Assembly: GCF_035594125.1 (NCBI RefSeq)
Contig: NC_087181.1
Span: forward strand, 8,601,317 to 8,665,316
Length of the DNA: 64,000 bases
Direction of reading: 5' to 3'
Origin: Scylla paramamosain
Lineage: Eukaryota > Arthropoda > Malacostraca > Decapoda > Portunidae
The notes under the pieces were generated by a model that saw nothing but the letters and a program-made list of their open reading frames with translations, was not told the origin of the DNA and searched no databases. The position numbers and the translations under genes are program-made. Of the stretch, positions 25,886-40,253 are shown piece after piece (within the stretch, counting starts at the first letter, position 1; every line of letters begins with the position of its first letter).

Positions 25886-26035
25886 AGATGTTTCGCATAG
25901 TAGAAATAGTGCAGAGGCAATAAACTTGAATAAAGGAATAAAGGGAATAAAGGCAAAGATTAATAAAATATCGTAGCCTTGAGGACAACTTTTCAATGGG
26001 ACATATGTAGCTCCCTCCTCAGGTATGAGGATGTA

Positions 26036-26070
26036 GTGTGTGTGTGTGTGTGTATGTGTGTGTGTGTGTT
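26036..26070. repeat. (GT)n microsatellite
   Basis: Imperfect GT run about 45 bp upstream of the sulfotransferase start codon. Confidence 0.95.
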
Positions 26071-26114
26071 AATCTACAATATCCAACATACTCCACTGCA
26101 GAATCGCGACAAAA

Positions 26115-26282
26115 ATGGCTCTATCTACTGGGCACAAGGTGGAGGTCCTCGAAGGCGAGGAGTTGGCACGGCAAATGAAGGACTGGAAAGGCTATAAAAA
26201 TGGTCTGGTTCGTCTTACTCCTGGACCCTGGATATTCCCGAAGACTTTCCTCGATTTTGCTGACAAGTACTTCAAGTTTAAG
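26115..26282 (+). CDS. Sulfotransferase, coding exon 1
   Basis: ATG at 26115 opens 56 codons ending at a GT donor (26283, AAG|GTACTG) in phase 0. The peptide GHKVEVLEGEELARQMKDW then KNGLVRLTPGPWIFPKTF and DFADKYFKFK has the form of the N-terminus of arthropod cytosolic sulfotransferases, where the G-L-V-R-x-x-P-G-x-W-x-x-P segment precedes 'F-K-x-R-P-x-D-V'. Exon 2 at 44699 starts FRPSDVV, continuing this directly. A (GT)n run follows the donor. The start is chosen because the ATG lies in an AAAAATGG context and no upstream in-frame coding is evident. A 5' UTR exon further upstream is possible. Confidence 0.8.
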
Positions 26283-26330
26283 GTACTGGTGTGTGTGTGT
26301 GTGTGTGTGTGTGTTTGTATGAAAGGAAGA
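26280..26330. repeat. (GT)n microsatellite at exon 1 donor
   Basis: A GT run starts 8 bp after the exon 1 donor site, so many cryptic GT dinucleotides sit next to the real donor. Confidence 0.9.
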
Positions 26331-26399
26331 GCGGCAAAAAAGAAAATAATAATAATATCCTATCCAATCACCACTCAAAAAATATGACTTAATGGGCAG

Positions 26400-26401
<2 letters not shown>

Positions 26402-26491
<90 letters not shown>
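26402..26491. repeat. (TA)n array
   Basis: Pure TA run in intron 1. Confidence 0.98.
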
Positions 26492-26493
<2 letters not shown>

Positions 26494-27640
26494 CCAGTTT
26501 AGTTCATGAGGAAAGTAAATAAACAATACTGTATGATAGCAGTGCTGCCTAACTCACAAATTGACGGCATCATCAGTGATACATTAATTGAGATATTTTC
26601 TCTATTGGTTTCTTATGATAAGTTTGAATGATGTGATACTCGTATGATAAAGCTCTTATTGCAACATGAATGTAAGGCATTGCAGAAACAATAAAGATGA
26701 AGGAATGTAAGGCGTGTTGACTACATTTAAGACGAATACATACGAGTATTGTTTTATTCAGACTCTTCCAATTGAAACTTAAAATAATTTCGTGATAATT
26801 TAATGTTTGGCGCTTTGTCAGGATTTCTGCATAGACAATTTACGAGATCACAAATTCTCCGAAAGGGACAGTAGAAGTATATGATTTAGCTAACAAAGAT
26901 TATGAAAGGGCAGGTATATCATTACCGAGCTAAAATACGAGACCTTCAAAATTCAGAAACTCCTTTGAAAGTCCATTCCAGGTTATAAATCGAACTCAGT
27001 CTCAATCTTCTTTGTACGTCACGGGAAGCAAATTGTAGAGAATTACCTTAAATTTTGCCTGGTAAGCAAAATATAGTAAATTATAATCTGTTTTCTTGTG
27101 TCTCAACGAGAACAATGCATTTAAAAGTCGTGGAAGTCTTGCGTCCTGAAACTATTATGGAAGCGTTCTTTTGATTTGTGGCTAGACGATCATGTCCTTT
27201 GCGTTTGATTGCTGATAATACCGCCAATTTCTCTGTTGTCTCATCCACATTATTAAAGATATTATAATATTTATCAGTACAACAGACCCAAGAAGAAAAG
27301 AAATGCTCAGGAATATTTATCACATTGTACTAGTGGCACCGATATGGTAGGGAGCGGTAAACACATCACTTAAGTCAGTCACACTGAATCTCCAGTACAA
27401 AGGACGCAGGAAGCAGGCACGAAAAAAAAAAAAAGAAGCACAAAACGCAAGCTGATTCTCTCTAGATTCTCACTATAGAGTGGGGGACAACAGACAAATC
27501 CGCGCAAGATACGGACAAGATGCGTTATAATGAATGAATGAATGAATAAATGAATGAATAAATAATTAAATAAATAAATAAAAATATTAGTAATAATTGC
27601 AATAATGATAATCATAATTATAATTAAAAGGAAATGAGCT
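26492..27640. other. Intron 1 sequence without recognised features
   Basis: AT-rich single-copy-looking sequence with only short (TGAA/ATAA)n repeats at 27530-27585. No coding segment recognised on either strand. Confidence 0.5.
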
Positions 27641-27682
27641 TATGTGCTATAATATAAATGCTCAGTCACACACAGCATTTGC

Positions 27683-28364
<682 letters not shown>

Positions 28365-28451
<87 letters not shown>
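28365..28451. repeat. (GA)n microsatellite
   Basis: Pure GA run. Confidence 0.98.
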
Positions 28452-28456
<5 letters not shown>

Positions 28457-28815
28457 GGGGGGAGTAGGAGGAGTAGGAGAGGCAGAACGCATAAGGGAGA
28501 TCTGTGGAGTAATTCACGATTTGTTGTCCTGCATCACAGCTTCCCTGATGTTTATGTCTTTTGGCATGGCTATGAACCTTTCCTCTGGTATTTCATACTT
28601 TGTACTTTAGAGTGTAACAAAACACCAACGATTCAAACTTGTTGACTGAAACATCGAGTACTATGACTTGGCTAGAGACACGGCCGCGTGATTCGTGACG
28701 TCACAGCAGCTAGGGTAGACCTTTAATCGGAGTTTATTCCCTTAGACTTTTAAAAACACAGAAAATTATCGCACGTATTCCGTACGATGTTACGATGTTA
28801 CAGTTCACTTCCTAA

Positions 28816-28817
<2 letters not shown>
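28452..28817. other. Intron 1 sequence without recognised features
   Basis: Nothing recognised between the GA and CA arrays. Confidence 0.5.
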
Positions 28818-28888
<71 letters not shown>

Positions 28889-28984
28889 ATATGCTAGCAA
28901 ATGCGGGCAGGAGAGGACGAGCCTAGTATAGCTCTTTTCCTGTATATGAGAACTAGATAAATACAACTAAGTAAATAAATAAAC

Positions 28985-29063
<79 letters not shown>

Positions 29064-29082
29064 CACACACACATACACACAC
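28818..29082. repeat. Two (CA)n arrays separated by 95 bp
   Basis: CA runs at 28818-28886 and 28983-29082. The second has CGCA and CATA interruptions. No gene between or after them to 29370. Confidence 0.97.
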
Positions 29083-29366
29083 AAATCACCATTACAGTTT
29101 CTGCATAGAAATTTATGGGCCCTCCCCCCTCTTGATGGTTAAAATATCAAACCCACAAACTTGGCAACAGAGTTTGATCTGCCAGCCACCGCGCGGTCGT
29201 AGAACCATTCAAGATCAAATGTACCATTGCCAGGGACTTTGTCCAAGATACCGATTGTTTATTTTTCACCAGAATTTATAAAGATCCTCAAAATATTAGA
29301 TAATTCCCATTAGAGCTTTCTAGATCTTGTCTGAAACGCACTCATCTTTAAAAAATATTTATTTAC

Positions 29367-29470
<104 letters not shown>

Positions 29471-29479
29471 TTACATATT

Positions 29480-30165
29480 AAAGGCTATTCCATGTTCACC
29501 GCCTAGCATGACATATTTTCAGTTAGCTTTCCTTCTCTTACAAGAAACAACGCACAAGTTAGTTCAATAGTTTTGTCTGGCAAGCTGTGTGTAAGATATT
29601 CCATCATACGAGCTGTGTTAGTGTTGCCTCTAGTTTGAGCACAAGAAAGACACTGCGCTATATGGTTCATGATGTCAGCGCCCATCATAGTCCAGTAATA
29701 AAGCTTACAAGCCATAGTTAGAAATGTGTTACGTCCTGTATGACCGGACTAGGGAACGTCATGAATGAGCTGAAGCAATGGAGGAACCATCATAGTAAGG
29801 ATAACAAATTGCGTCACTGTTTGCTCATAAACTGACACGGTACGGTATGAAATACCATCAGCAAAGGAAAACTGAAACAAAGGAATAGGCAATTTATGTA
29901 AGACATAATAATTTCCCAACTCAAAAGCATATATTAAAGCTCATCATAAGATGTCTTGATGCTGCACATCAAAAAAGTTCTTTGAGTGAGAAATTAGCAA
30001 TCTCAGAAACAGTAGCAACATCAACATTTCGTGAAAGAGCGTCTGCGGCCACGTTCGCTTTTACCGGACAAATACTTGATCGTGGGGTTAAATTCGTCAA
30101 TTATGAGAAACCATCTGGCGAGACGACTTGTCAGATGCTTAACCTTGTAGAGGTGAAGAACATAA
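29480..30165 (-). pseudogene. Ty3/Gypsy pol relic: RNase H C-terminus and integrase zinc domain
   Basis: On the minus strand, VKHLTSRLARWFLIIDEFNP and TIKYLSGK lead into ANVAADALSRNVDVA after one extra A in a run near 30080. This is the conserved end of Gypsy RNase H. Further on comes an HHCC integrase zinc domain: LIHDVP, a stop, SGHTGRNTFL, then MACKLYYWTMMGADIMNHIA and QCLSCAQTRG. The catalytic integrase core is lost at the TA array (29371-29465). Element orientation is opposite to the host gene. It continues logically from the RNase H start seen at 37490-37711, but that lies on the other strand, so they are separate copies. Confidence 0.82.
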
Positions 30166-30428
30166 GAACATAACAGAAGCTGTAAGAAACCACCAGGCCT
30201 ACACATGGCCTGGTGGTTTCTATATATATCTATTTCCACCTATCATCACAATCCATAAATGTTTAATCTTCTCTTAAAGCTCCCTAATGACTCAGCACTA
30301 ACAACCTGATTACCAAGCTTGTTCCATTCATCTGCCAGTACCAGTTCCTTTATATTTCTTTTTTAAACCTAATTTTTTCAAGTTTTAACTATTATTTCTT
30401 GTTCTATCCTGGTTACTGATCCTAAAAG
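30150..30428 (-). pseudogene. CR1-type LINE, part 1 (3' end)
   Basis: Matches the copy at 25128-25535: 3' terminal ATGTTCTT units (30152-30170), the AAGCTGTAAGAAACCACCAG segment and coding for the W-N-K-L-G-N and SFKRRLNI region. It carries more indels than the first copy. It breaks at about 30428, where an unrelated LINE tail is inserted, and resumes at 30905. Confidence 0.78.
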
Positions 30429-30904
30429 CTCTATCAGACAGGTACAATGAAACAAGTGGACAGGATAATGAAAGATATCACTCATCCGCTACATAACTGT
30501 TACACATATCTAAAATCTGGTAGAAGGTTGGCTCTGCCCATGCAGCGTACTGACAGATATAGGAAGTCATTTGTACCTAAAAGCATTCTCCTTTTCAATC
30601 ATCTATCATCACTATAATTTTTAGATTTAAGTATTCATGGTTACTGTATGTGATGGTTCATGATGAGGGCAGAAATAGCCCGATATTGCATGTATACGAT
30701 AGCCCATGTAATGACTCTTTTCTTAATGTTTTATTGTTTTATTATTTTACTGATTTTATTTACTTTTTAATGTTATGTATAAGCAACTACTAGGGAGCTC
30801 TTAAGCCAAAATGAATTTCATTTGTATTACATTTTGTATTACAACTTGACGAATAAATTATCTTATCTTATCTTATCTAAAAAAAAAAAATAAATAAATA
30901 AATA
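30429..30904 (+). pseudogene. LINE C-terminus and 3' UTR with (TTATC)n tail, inserted in CR1 copy
   Basis: A 62-codon open frame ends in TAA at 30617: HPLHNCYTYLKSGRRLALP, QRTDRYRKSFVPKSILLFN, HLSSL. The H-P-L-H, S-G-R-R and R-Y-R-x-S-F-V-P motifs are typical of the C-terminus of L2/Rex1-like LINE ORF2. A 290-bp AT-rich 3' UTR follows, ending in TTATC units (30859-30880), an A run and AAAT units. The fragment interrupts the minus-strand CR1 copy; joining GATCCTAAAA to ATTGCTTGC restores the CR1 sequence. It could belong to the same family as the ORF at 1-1743, but the two do not overlap, so this is untested. Confidence 0.75.
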
Positions 30905-31290
30905 AAAATTGCTTGCATCCCACTTGTTATAACCCCTACACCACTTAAAAGACTTCTATCAGGCCCCTTCTTAAACTACGCCTTTCTAAGGAATGTAAAT
31001 TTAACAGCTTCAATCTCGTTTCCTAAGGAATATCCCTCATCCCCTATATCCTTTTAGTCATTCTCCTTTGTACTGATTCTAATAGGCTTATATCTTTCCT
31101 GTAATATAAGGATCAGAACTGCACAGCATTGTCTAGATGAGGTCTGACCAGCGCCAAATATAACTTCAATATTACTTCAGGACTTCTACTTTTAACACTC
31201 CTAAAATTTAATCCTAATACACTATTTCCTCTATTTCTGGCTTCTATGCATTGTTTTCTTAGGAGATCAGAGCTATGACTCGTAGATCCT
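30905..31290 (-). pseudogene. CR1-type LINE, part 2
   Basis: Continues part 1 upstream: the coding equivalents of KWCRGYNKWDAS, LERRSLRRG and further RT C-terminal sequence (31010-31270) that the 25-kb copy lacks. The readable frame breaks often. Bases 31291-31560 hold nothing I recognise. Confidence 0.7.
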
Positions 31291-31560
31291 TTTCTTACCC
31301 TGAACCTACCAGAGCTTTGTTGTTTATTGTGTACTGTGAGTATAATTATGATTGTGGATGTACCAGGTAGCTGCCTTAGAGAAATGTTGCGATTACTTCT
31401 GTATATAATTAATGCTGTTGTTTGTACTAGGGAACTGTCGTTGTGGAACTAATTTTGTGCATTTAATATGAGAATTGATAACTCTTATGTCTGTTTGGTA
31501 CACCTGACGGTGATGGCTGGCACTGCCGTGCTGCCAGATTATCAGTAAAGTCTGGATGTC

Positions 31561-32590
31561 CTAAACCCTCGGTAGACTTATGGACCTGATGGGGTCCCTC
31601 CTATTGTTCTCCAAAACTGCGCCTCCGTGCTTACACCTTGCCTAGTCAAATTCTTTCAACTCTGTCTGTCAACATCTACCTTTCCTTCTTGCTGGAAGTT
31701 TGCCTACATTCAGCCTGTTCCTAAAAAAGGGTGATCGTTCTAATCCCACAAACTACCGTCCTTTTGCTTTAATTTCGTGCCTATCTGATGTTTTTAAATC
31801 TATCCTCAACAGCAAGTTTCTTAAACATCTATCATTTCACAACCTTCTATCTGATCGCCAGTATGTGTTCCGTCAAGGCTGCTCTATTGGTGATCTGGCT
31901 TTTCTTACTGAGTTTTGGTCATCCCCTTTTAGAGATTTTGGTGAAACTCTTGCTGTTGTCTTCAGACATATCAAGAGCTTTTGATAGAGTCTGGCACAAA
32001 GCTTCGATTTCCATACTACTCTCTTATAGTTTATATCCTTCTCTCTGTAACTTCATCTCAAGTTTCCTTTCTGACCGTTCTTTTGATGATGTGGTAAACT
32101 AAACGGTCACTGTTCTCCTAAATCTATTAACAGTAGTATTCTTCAGGTTTCTGTCCTGTGTCCCACTCTCTTTCTATTACTCATCAATGATCTTCTAACC
32201 CAAACTTCTTGTACTATCCACTCCTACGCTGATGTTACCACCCTGCACTTTTCTACGTCTTTTCACAGACGTCGAACCCTTCAGGAAGCAAACAGTTCAC
32301 GCAGGGAAGCCACAGAACGCCTGACTTCTGATCTCTCTAAAATTTCTAATTCGGGCAGAGCAAACTTAGTATTGTTCAATGCCTCAAAAACTCAATTCCT
32401 CCACCTATCAACACGACACAACCTTCCAGACAACTATCCCCCTCTTCTTCAATAACACTCAACTGTCCCTTTCTTCTACACTGAACGTTCTCGGTCTGTC
32501 CTTTTCTTGTAATTTAAACTGGAAACTTCACTTCTCATCTCTAGCTAAAACAGCTTCTATTAAGTTAGGTGTTCTGAGACGGAAGCAGTA
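31561..32590 (+). pseudogene. J-LINE copy I, RT region
   Basis: Plus-strand J-LINE from [14 protein letters not shown] through NYRPFALISCLSDVFKSILN, RQYVFRQGCSIGD, a frameshifted [13 protein letters not shown] and SSVLQVSVL to a YADVTT site, where the second catalytic Asp is Val, and on to LGLSFSCNLNWKLHFSSL. It ends at 32590, at the boundary with minus-strand copy J. Several frameshifts. Confidence 0.88.
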
Positions 32591-32609
32591 GTCAAAAATT
32601 GACTACAGC

Positions 32610-33928
32610 TTCCGAAGGTTTAGGCCAACAAGAGCATGGAAACATCACTGCGAAGAATTTTAATAGCATGAAGTAATCAGAGGGTGGAGGAGATGGAGGA
32701 ACAAGCCTTGAATCATACAAAAGATAATTTTTTGCAAAAGTTTGAGCTAGGAGTCAGGTTTAGAGATATATGTGATAATAATGCCTTCTGATTGAAATAA
32801 AGGAGAAAAACAAGAAGCAAAGTTATTGGAGATATTTTTGGCTAGATGCCATAAGTCACGAAGTTAATTAGATCTTGTGAGATTTTGACACTTTCTATTC
32901 ATGAAGGAGTTTTTTGCTCTTCGAGAAAAGTTGGCGTGGTTCCGGGCAGCAATATAAAGTGCATGAGATTCTGGTGATGGAAGGCTCAAGTACCTTTTGT
33001 GGGCCACCTCTCTATCATGTATAGCACGAGAAGAGGTTTGAAATATTTAGGTCGGGGAAAAGAATGAGGAATATACTCCTCCATGACAGACACTATCACC
33101 TCTGTTATGCACTCGGCACAGAGACAGGTCTCTGTCACGGAAGCAATTGTCATTCCAACGAAAATCAGCAAAATACCTCCCTCAGATTCCTCTAACTAGC
33201 AGAGGCAAAACGCCAGAGGCAACTCCGCTTAGGTTAATCCTGAGGAGGGATTAGAGCAATAGGTCAAGATACAGATATGAGATTGTAATCAGGGGAGCCC
33301 AACGGAGAAGGGAGGGTAACAACATAAGGAATAGAGATTGGGAAAAGGTCAAGAATGTTGGGTGTATTTCCAAGACAGTCAGGAATACGAGGAGGGTGTT
33401 GCACCAATTGCTCTAGGTCGTGGAGGATAGCAAATTTGAAAGCTAGTTCACGAAGATGGTCAGTGAAAGAAGAGGAAAGCCAAAGCTGGTGGTGAACACT
33501 GAAGTCTCAAAGAATGGAGATCTCCAGTAAAGGGAAGAGAGTCAGAATGTGCTCCACTTTGCAAGTTAAATAGTCAAAGAATTTCTTAAGTCAGAGGAGT
33601 TAGCTGAGAGTTATACAGCACAGATAAATTTAGTTTAAGAGTGACTCTGTAGTCGTAGTTAGATGGTGGAAAACTTGGAAGATTCAAGAGCGTAGGCACG
33701 AGAGCAGATTAAGTCATTGCGCACATAAACGCAACATCCAGCTTAGGAATGAAAATGAGGATAAAGTAGGAGGGAAAAGAAAAAGAGCTACTGTCAGTTG
33801 CCTCAGACACCTGCATTTCAGTGAGGAAAAGAAGATGAGGTTTAGTAGAGGAGAGACTTTAGAGGGCAGGCTGTGACTGCCCCATTGTGTTGTAAGACAC
33901 AAAGGGAAACATTCAGCGAGGTCACAGC
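32610..33928 (-). pseudogene. J-LINE copy J, endonuclease and linker region
   Basis: Minus-strand J-LINE from the mid-RT region (LVGLNLRKL equivalents) back through the linker and endonuclease to the 5' UTR. A deletion of about 170 bp joins the start of the endonuclease to the 5' UTR at 33857. It has frequent indels and no long frame. It is directly followed at 33929-33965 by the last bases of a plus-strand J-LINE 3' end plus an A-rich tail, so two copies are joined here in opposite senses. Confidence 0.85.
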
Positions 33929-33966
33929 CCTTGGCCGGTGTCCCTCCTATATAAAAAAAAAAGAAA
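33929..33966 (+). pseudogene. J-LINE 3' terminus with A-rich tail
   Basis: CTTGGCCGGTGTCCCTCC followed by TATA and an A-rich run. This is the family's extreme 3' end and could be the displaced tail of copy I. Confidence 0.7.
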
Positions 33967-34010
33967 AAAGTTATTCATTCTCTCCCCAAACACCGAGAGT
34001 GAAGCATCCC

Positions 34011-36300
<2,290 letters not shown>

Positions 36301-36486
36301 GTAGCGGTCAGCTTGTCTACTGGGTTCTTTAAGGGCTCCAATTCACTCCTACCTCCTTATTTGGTGACGTAGCTTCCGAGCGGTCTTGGTTTGTTTAGGC
36401 TTTGGAGACACACGATGATGATTTGATGGTGAGGGAAATACAGTGTTTTCTGTAGGTGTTTCACACATAATTAAGTTTTCTCAGGT
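36301..36486 (+). repeat. Dispersed repeat, copy 1 (partner 41535-41772)
   Basis: Shares GTAGCGGTCAGCTTG, ACCTCCTTATTTGG, ACGTAGCTTCCGAGC, TCTTGGTTTGTTTAGGCTTT and GTAGGTGTTTCACA with 41535-41772 in the same orientation, about 5.2 kb apart. They could be the LTRs of one decayed element or two independent insertions. Confidence 0.8.
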
Positions 36487-36732
36487 TTAATGATCTTCTG
36501 AACCAAACTTCTTGTCCTATCCACTCCTACGCTGATGATACCAACCTGCACTTTTTCACGTCTTTTCATTGACGTCCAACCCTTCAGGAAGTAAACATTT
36601 CACGCAGGGAAGCCACAGAATGCTTAACTTCTGATCTTTCTAAAATTTATGATTGGGGAAGAGCAAACGTGGAATTGTTCAATGCCTCATAGGCTCAATT
36701 CCTCCATCTATCAACTCGACACAACCTTCCAG
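36487..36732 (+). pseudogene. J-LINE fragment fused to Gypsy RT
   Basis: Plus-strand J-LINE from the [19 protein letters not shown] codons (YADD is present, then NLHFFTSF) to the STRHNLP codons. It joins the Gypsy pol fragment at 36733 with no spacer. Confidence 0.85.
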
Positions 36733-37711
36733 ATTGAAGGATCACCAGCAGAATTAGTACTTAAAGATCCAAATCCAGTTAGAAGTCCTCTCTACGGATA
36801 TTCAGAGAAAGCTAAGGAACTAATAGAAAATATAATTCAAGATATGTTAGCAAAGGGAGTAACAAAGCCATTGACCACCACCTAAGTCCAATTTTTGTAT
36901 TTTTTTTTTTAGTTTTTAGTAAAGTTTTAGTAAATATACCAGATGGATCAAAACCCATGTGCTTGGACTAAAGAAAGTAAACGAACATCTTGAAACTGAC
37001 ATCTATCTGTTACCTCGACTACGAGAATTAGATGCTGCTTCTGGAAACAAATACTACATAATCCTTAATTCGAAAGATGCATACTATCAAGCAGAATTAG
37101 CAGAAGTCAGCAGAGATGTGACCACATTCAGTGAAGGTGTAGCCTTACACCGTTTTACCAGGCTCCCATTCGGTATCGCATCAGTTAACCAGAGCCTTAG
37201 CCCTGTTGAAGAAGAGAGGCTATGTACATAATTAGCTGGATGATGTCATCTTATACGCTCCAGAACTTAAAAAGACCCAAGAACTTAAAAGAACTTAAAA
37301 GACGTCCGAAGATATTTAGGCTTATCTGGATTATACCCATCATATGCCCGATTAGCTCTGCCGTTGACGAACTTGGCCAAGAAAAATACAGAATTTGTAT
37401 GGGATGAAGTGTGTTAAACAGCTTTTCAAAATCTGAGAGATAAATTAGCCGACGCACCCATACCGGCCAAAGCTACAGTAGGCGAGCCCTTCGTATTGAC
37501 CACCGATGCCAACCAGTCTCATGTCGTAGCCGTGTTAGGCCAGATTAGAGAAGATGGAACGGAAGTTGCCATAGGATATTTCTTTAAGAAACTTAAGCCA
37601 GCAGAGAAACTGTATTCCGTTACAGACAGAGAAGCGTTGAGTGTAGTTCTTTCATGCCATAATTTCTCTCTTTTTCTATGGGGAACAAAATTCACCATTC
37701 TTACCGTATAA
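36733..37711 (+). pseudogene. Ty3/Gypsy pol relic: RT and RNase H start
   Basis: The pieces in order are: RT N-terminus (AKELIENIIQDMLAKGVTKP), a frameshifted PDGSKPMC with KKVNEHLETDIYLLPRLREL, motif A region YYIILNSKDAYYQAELAEVS (the usual first Asp of L-D-x-K-D is Asn), RFTRLPFGIASV, then LDDVILYAPELKKTQ in another frame (motif C). An RT thumb and connection follow (GLSGLYPSYARLALPLTNLA), then RNase H with PFVLTTDANQSHVVAVLGQI and KLYSVTDREALSVVLSC. At least four frame changes and one stop make it a dead copy. It is clearly Ty3/Gypsy type. Confidence 0.88.
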
Positions 37712-38037
37712 GCATATAAACTAAATAAAATAGGTAATTTGTGTAACATAAGGTTCTTGTGATTACAGAGGGAACCAGGGTTGAGCAGACTCACCCTCCC
37801 CCCAACTTTGTGTACTGGGTACCTTGTCATGGTCAGTGAATTTAGTTATGGTTAGGTAGGGTGCGTGAAACCCCTGCACGAGGCCACATCTCCCCGAGGG
37901 AGTCCTGTATGACGGTGGGCGAGAGGTGCTGGTGAGTGAAGGCAGACGGTGTGAGAGGTATTGCTGAGTAAATGAAGACGGTGAGTGAGCGGTGGTGTTA
38001 AGTGAAGGCAGACGGTGTGTGTTTATTGTTACACTGT
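37712..38037. other. Unassigned, G-rich direct repeats
   Basis: Contains GTGAAGGCAGACGGTGTG twice (about 37935 and 38000) and GGTTAGGTAGGGTGCGTGAA. Probably repeat-derived; no coding recognised. Confidence 0.4.
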
Positions 38038-38040
38038 CTT

Positions 38041-40253
38041 TAATGAATAATAAGAAGAGAGTGGGTCACATGACAGAACCCTGAAGAACACCACTGTTAA
38101 TAGATTTAGGAGAACAGTGACCGTCTACCACAGCAGCAATAGAACGGTCAGAAAGGAAACTTGAGATGAAGTTACAGAGAGAAGGATAGAAGCCGTAGGA
38201 AGATAGTATGGAAATCAAAGCTTTGTGCCAGACTCTATCAAAAGCTTTTGATATGTCCAAGGCAACAGCAAAAGTTTCACCAAAATCTCTAAAAGAGGAT
38301 GACCAAGACTCAGTAAGGAAAGCCAGAAGATCACCAGTAGAGCGGCCTTGACGGAACCCATACTGGCGATCAGATAGAAGGTTGTGAAGTGATAGATGTT
38401 TTAAGAATCTTCCTGTTGAGGATAGATTCAAAAACTTTAGATATGCAGGAAATTAAAGCAATAGGACAGTAGTTTGAGGGATTAGAGCGGTCACCCGTTT
38501 TTAGGAACAGGCTTTTCAGTAAGAAGGAAAGGTAGATGTTGACAGACAGTTTGAATAGGCAAGGTGCAAGCACGGAGGCACAGTTTCGGAGAATAATAGG
38601 AGGGACCCATCAGGTCCATAAGCAAGGGCATGGTAAACATCATTGCGAAGAATTTTAATAGGAAGCATGAAGTAGTCAGAGGGTGGAGGAGAGGGAGGAG
38701 CAAGCCCAGAATCGTCCAAGGTAGCGTTTCTAGCAAAGGTCTGAGCAAAGAGTTCAGCTTTAGAAATATATATGATAGCAGTGGTGCCATCAGGTTGGAA
38801 TAAAGAAGGGAAAGAAGAAGCTAAGTTATTGGAGATATTTTTGGCTAGATGCCAGAAGTCACGAGGGGATTTAGTCACTTTCTGTTAATGAAGGAGTTTT
38901 TGGCTAGTTGCAGAACAGACTTGGCATGGTTCCGGGCAGAAATATAAAGTGCATGAGATTCTGGTGATGGAAGGCTTAAGTACCTTTTGTGTGCCACCTC
39001 TCTATCATGTATAGCACGAGAACAAGCTGTGCTAAACCAAGGTTTGGAAGGTTTAGGTCGAGAAAAAGAGTGAGGAATGTACGCCTCCATGCCAGACATT
39101 ATCTCTTCTGTTATGCGCTCAGCACACAAAGACGGATCTCGGACACGGAAGCAGTCGTCATTCCAAGGAAAATCAACAAAATACCTCCTCAGGTCGCTTA
39201 GGGGATCCTGAGGAGGGATTGGAGAGATAGGACAAGATACAGATATGAGATTGTGATCGGAAGAGCCCAACGGAGAAGAAAGGGTAACAGCATAAGCAGG
39301 ATTAGAGGTCAGGAAAAGGTCAAGAATGTTGGGCGTATCTCCAAGACGGTCAGGAATATGAGTAGGGTGTTGCACCAATTGCTCTACGTCGTGGAGGATA
39401 GCAAAGTTGAAGGCTAGTTCACGAGGATGGTCAGTGAAGGGAGAGGAAAGCCAAAACTGGTGGTGAACATTGAAGTCTCCAAAAATGGAGATCTCTGCAA
39501 AAGGGAAGTGGATCAGAATGTGCTCCACTTTGGAAATTAAGTAGTCGAAGAATTTCTTATAGTCAGAGGAGTTAGGTGAGAGGTATACAACACAGATAAA
39601 TTTAGTTTGAGAGTGTCTCTGTAGTCGTAGCCAGATGGTGGAAAACTCGGAAGATTCAAGAGCGTGGGCGTGAGAGTAGGTTAAGTAATTGCGCACACAA
39701 ACGCAACATCCAGCTTTGGATCGAAAATGAGGATAGAGAAAGTAGGGGGGAACAGAAAAGGGGCTACTGTCAGTTACCTGAGACACCTGAGTTTCAGTGA
39801 GGAAAAGAAGATGAGGTTTAGAAGAGGAGAGGTGGTGTTCTACAGATTGAAAATTAGATCTTAGACCGCGAATGTTGCAGAAGTTAATGAAGAAAAAGTT
39901 GAGAGGGGTGTCAAGACACTCAGGGTCGTCGACAGAAAGGCAATCCGACCTGAGAACATTTATGGTACCCTCCCGATATGAGGACTCCGAGGCTGGTGTA
40001 GGAGTCGCCATGATAATTTTGAAATTTTTGAGTGAAGGGTGTGTGTGTTATTAATTGCTTGTAGTTTTGTGTGGAAGAAGAGAGTTGTCTTTTGAGGGCA
40101 GGCAGTGACCGCCCCCTTGTGTTGTGAGACACAAAGGGAAACGTTCAGTGAGGTCACAGCTGGGTTTAATGATAAGTTCACAGCACCCCCTAAACAGTGC
40201 TTTAGACCTCACTGGGAGTAATGATCGTTTCGGCAGGTGTCTACTGCCTCCTA
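38041..40253 (-). pseudogene. J-LINE copy K, 3'-truncated
   Basis: Minus-strand copy with the shared 5' terminus (near 40253). A 378-codon open frame (38875-40011, [10 protein letters not shown] to NSFINRK) covers the whole endonuclease, including [19 protein letters not shown] and SSDHN, although part of the linker is deleted. RT pieces follow in shifted frames (38066-38573). The copy stops just before YADD at about 38041, with no 3' UTR or tail, unlike a standard 5'-truncated LINE. So it was cut after insertion. Confidence 0.9.

Noticed and set aside
28818..29082. Regularly interrupted repeats resembling a CRISPR array
   Set aside because: They are simple CA microsatellites in a eukaryotic genome with no spacer structure.
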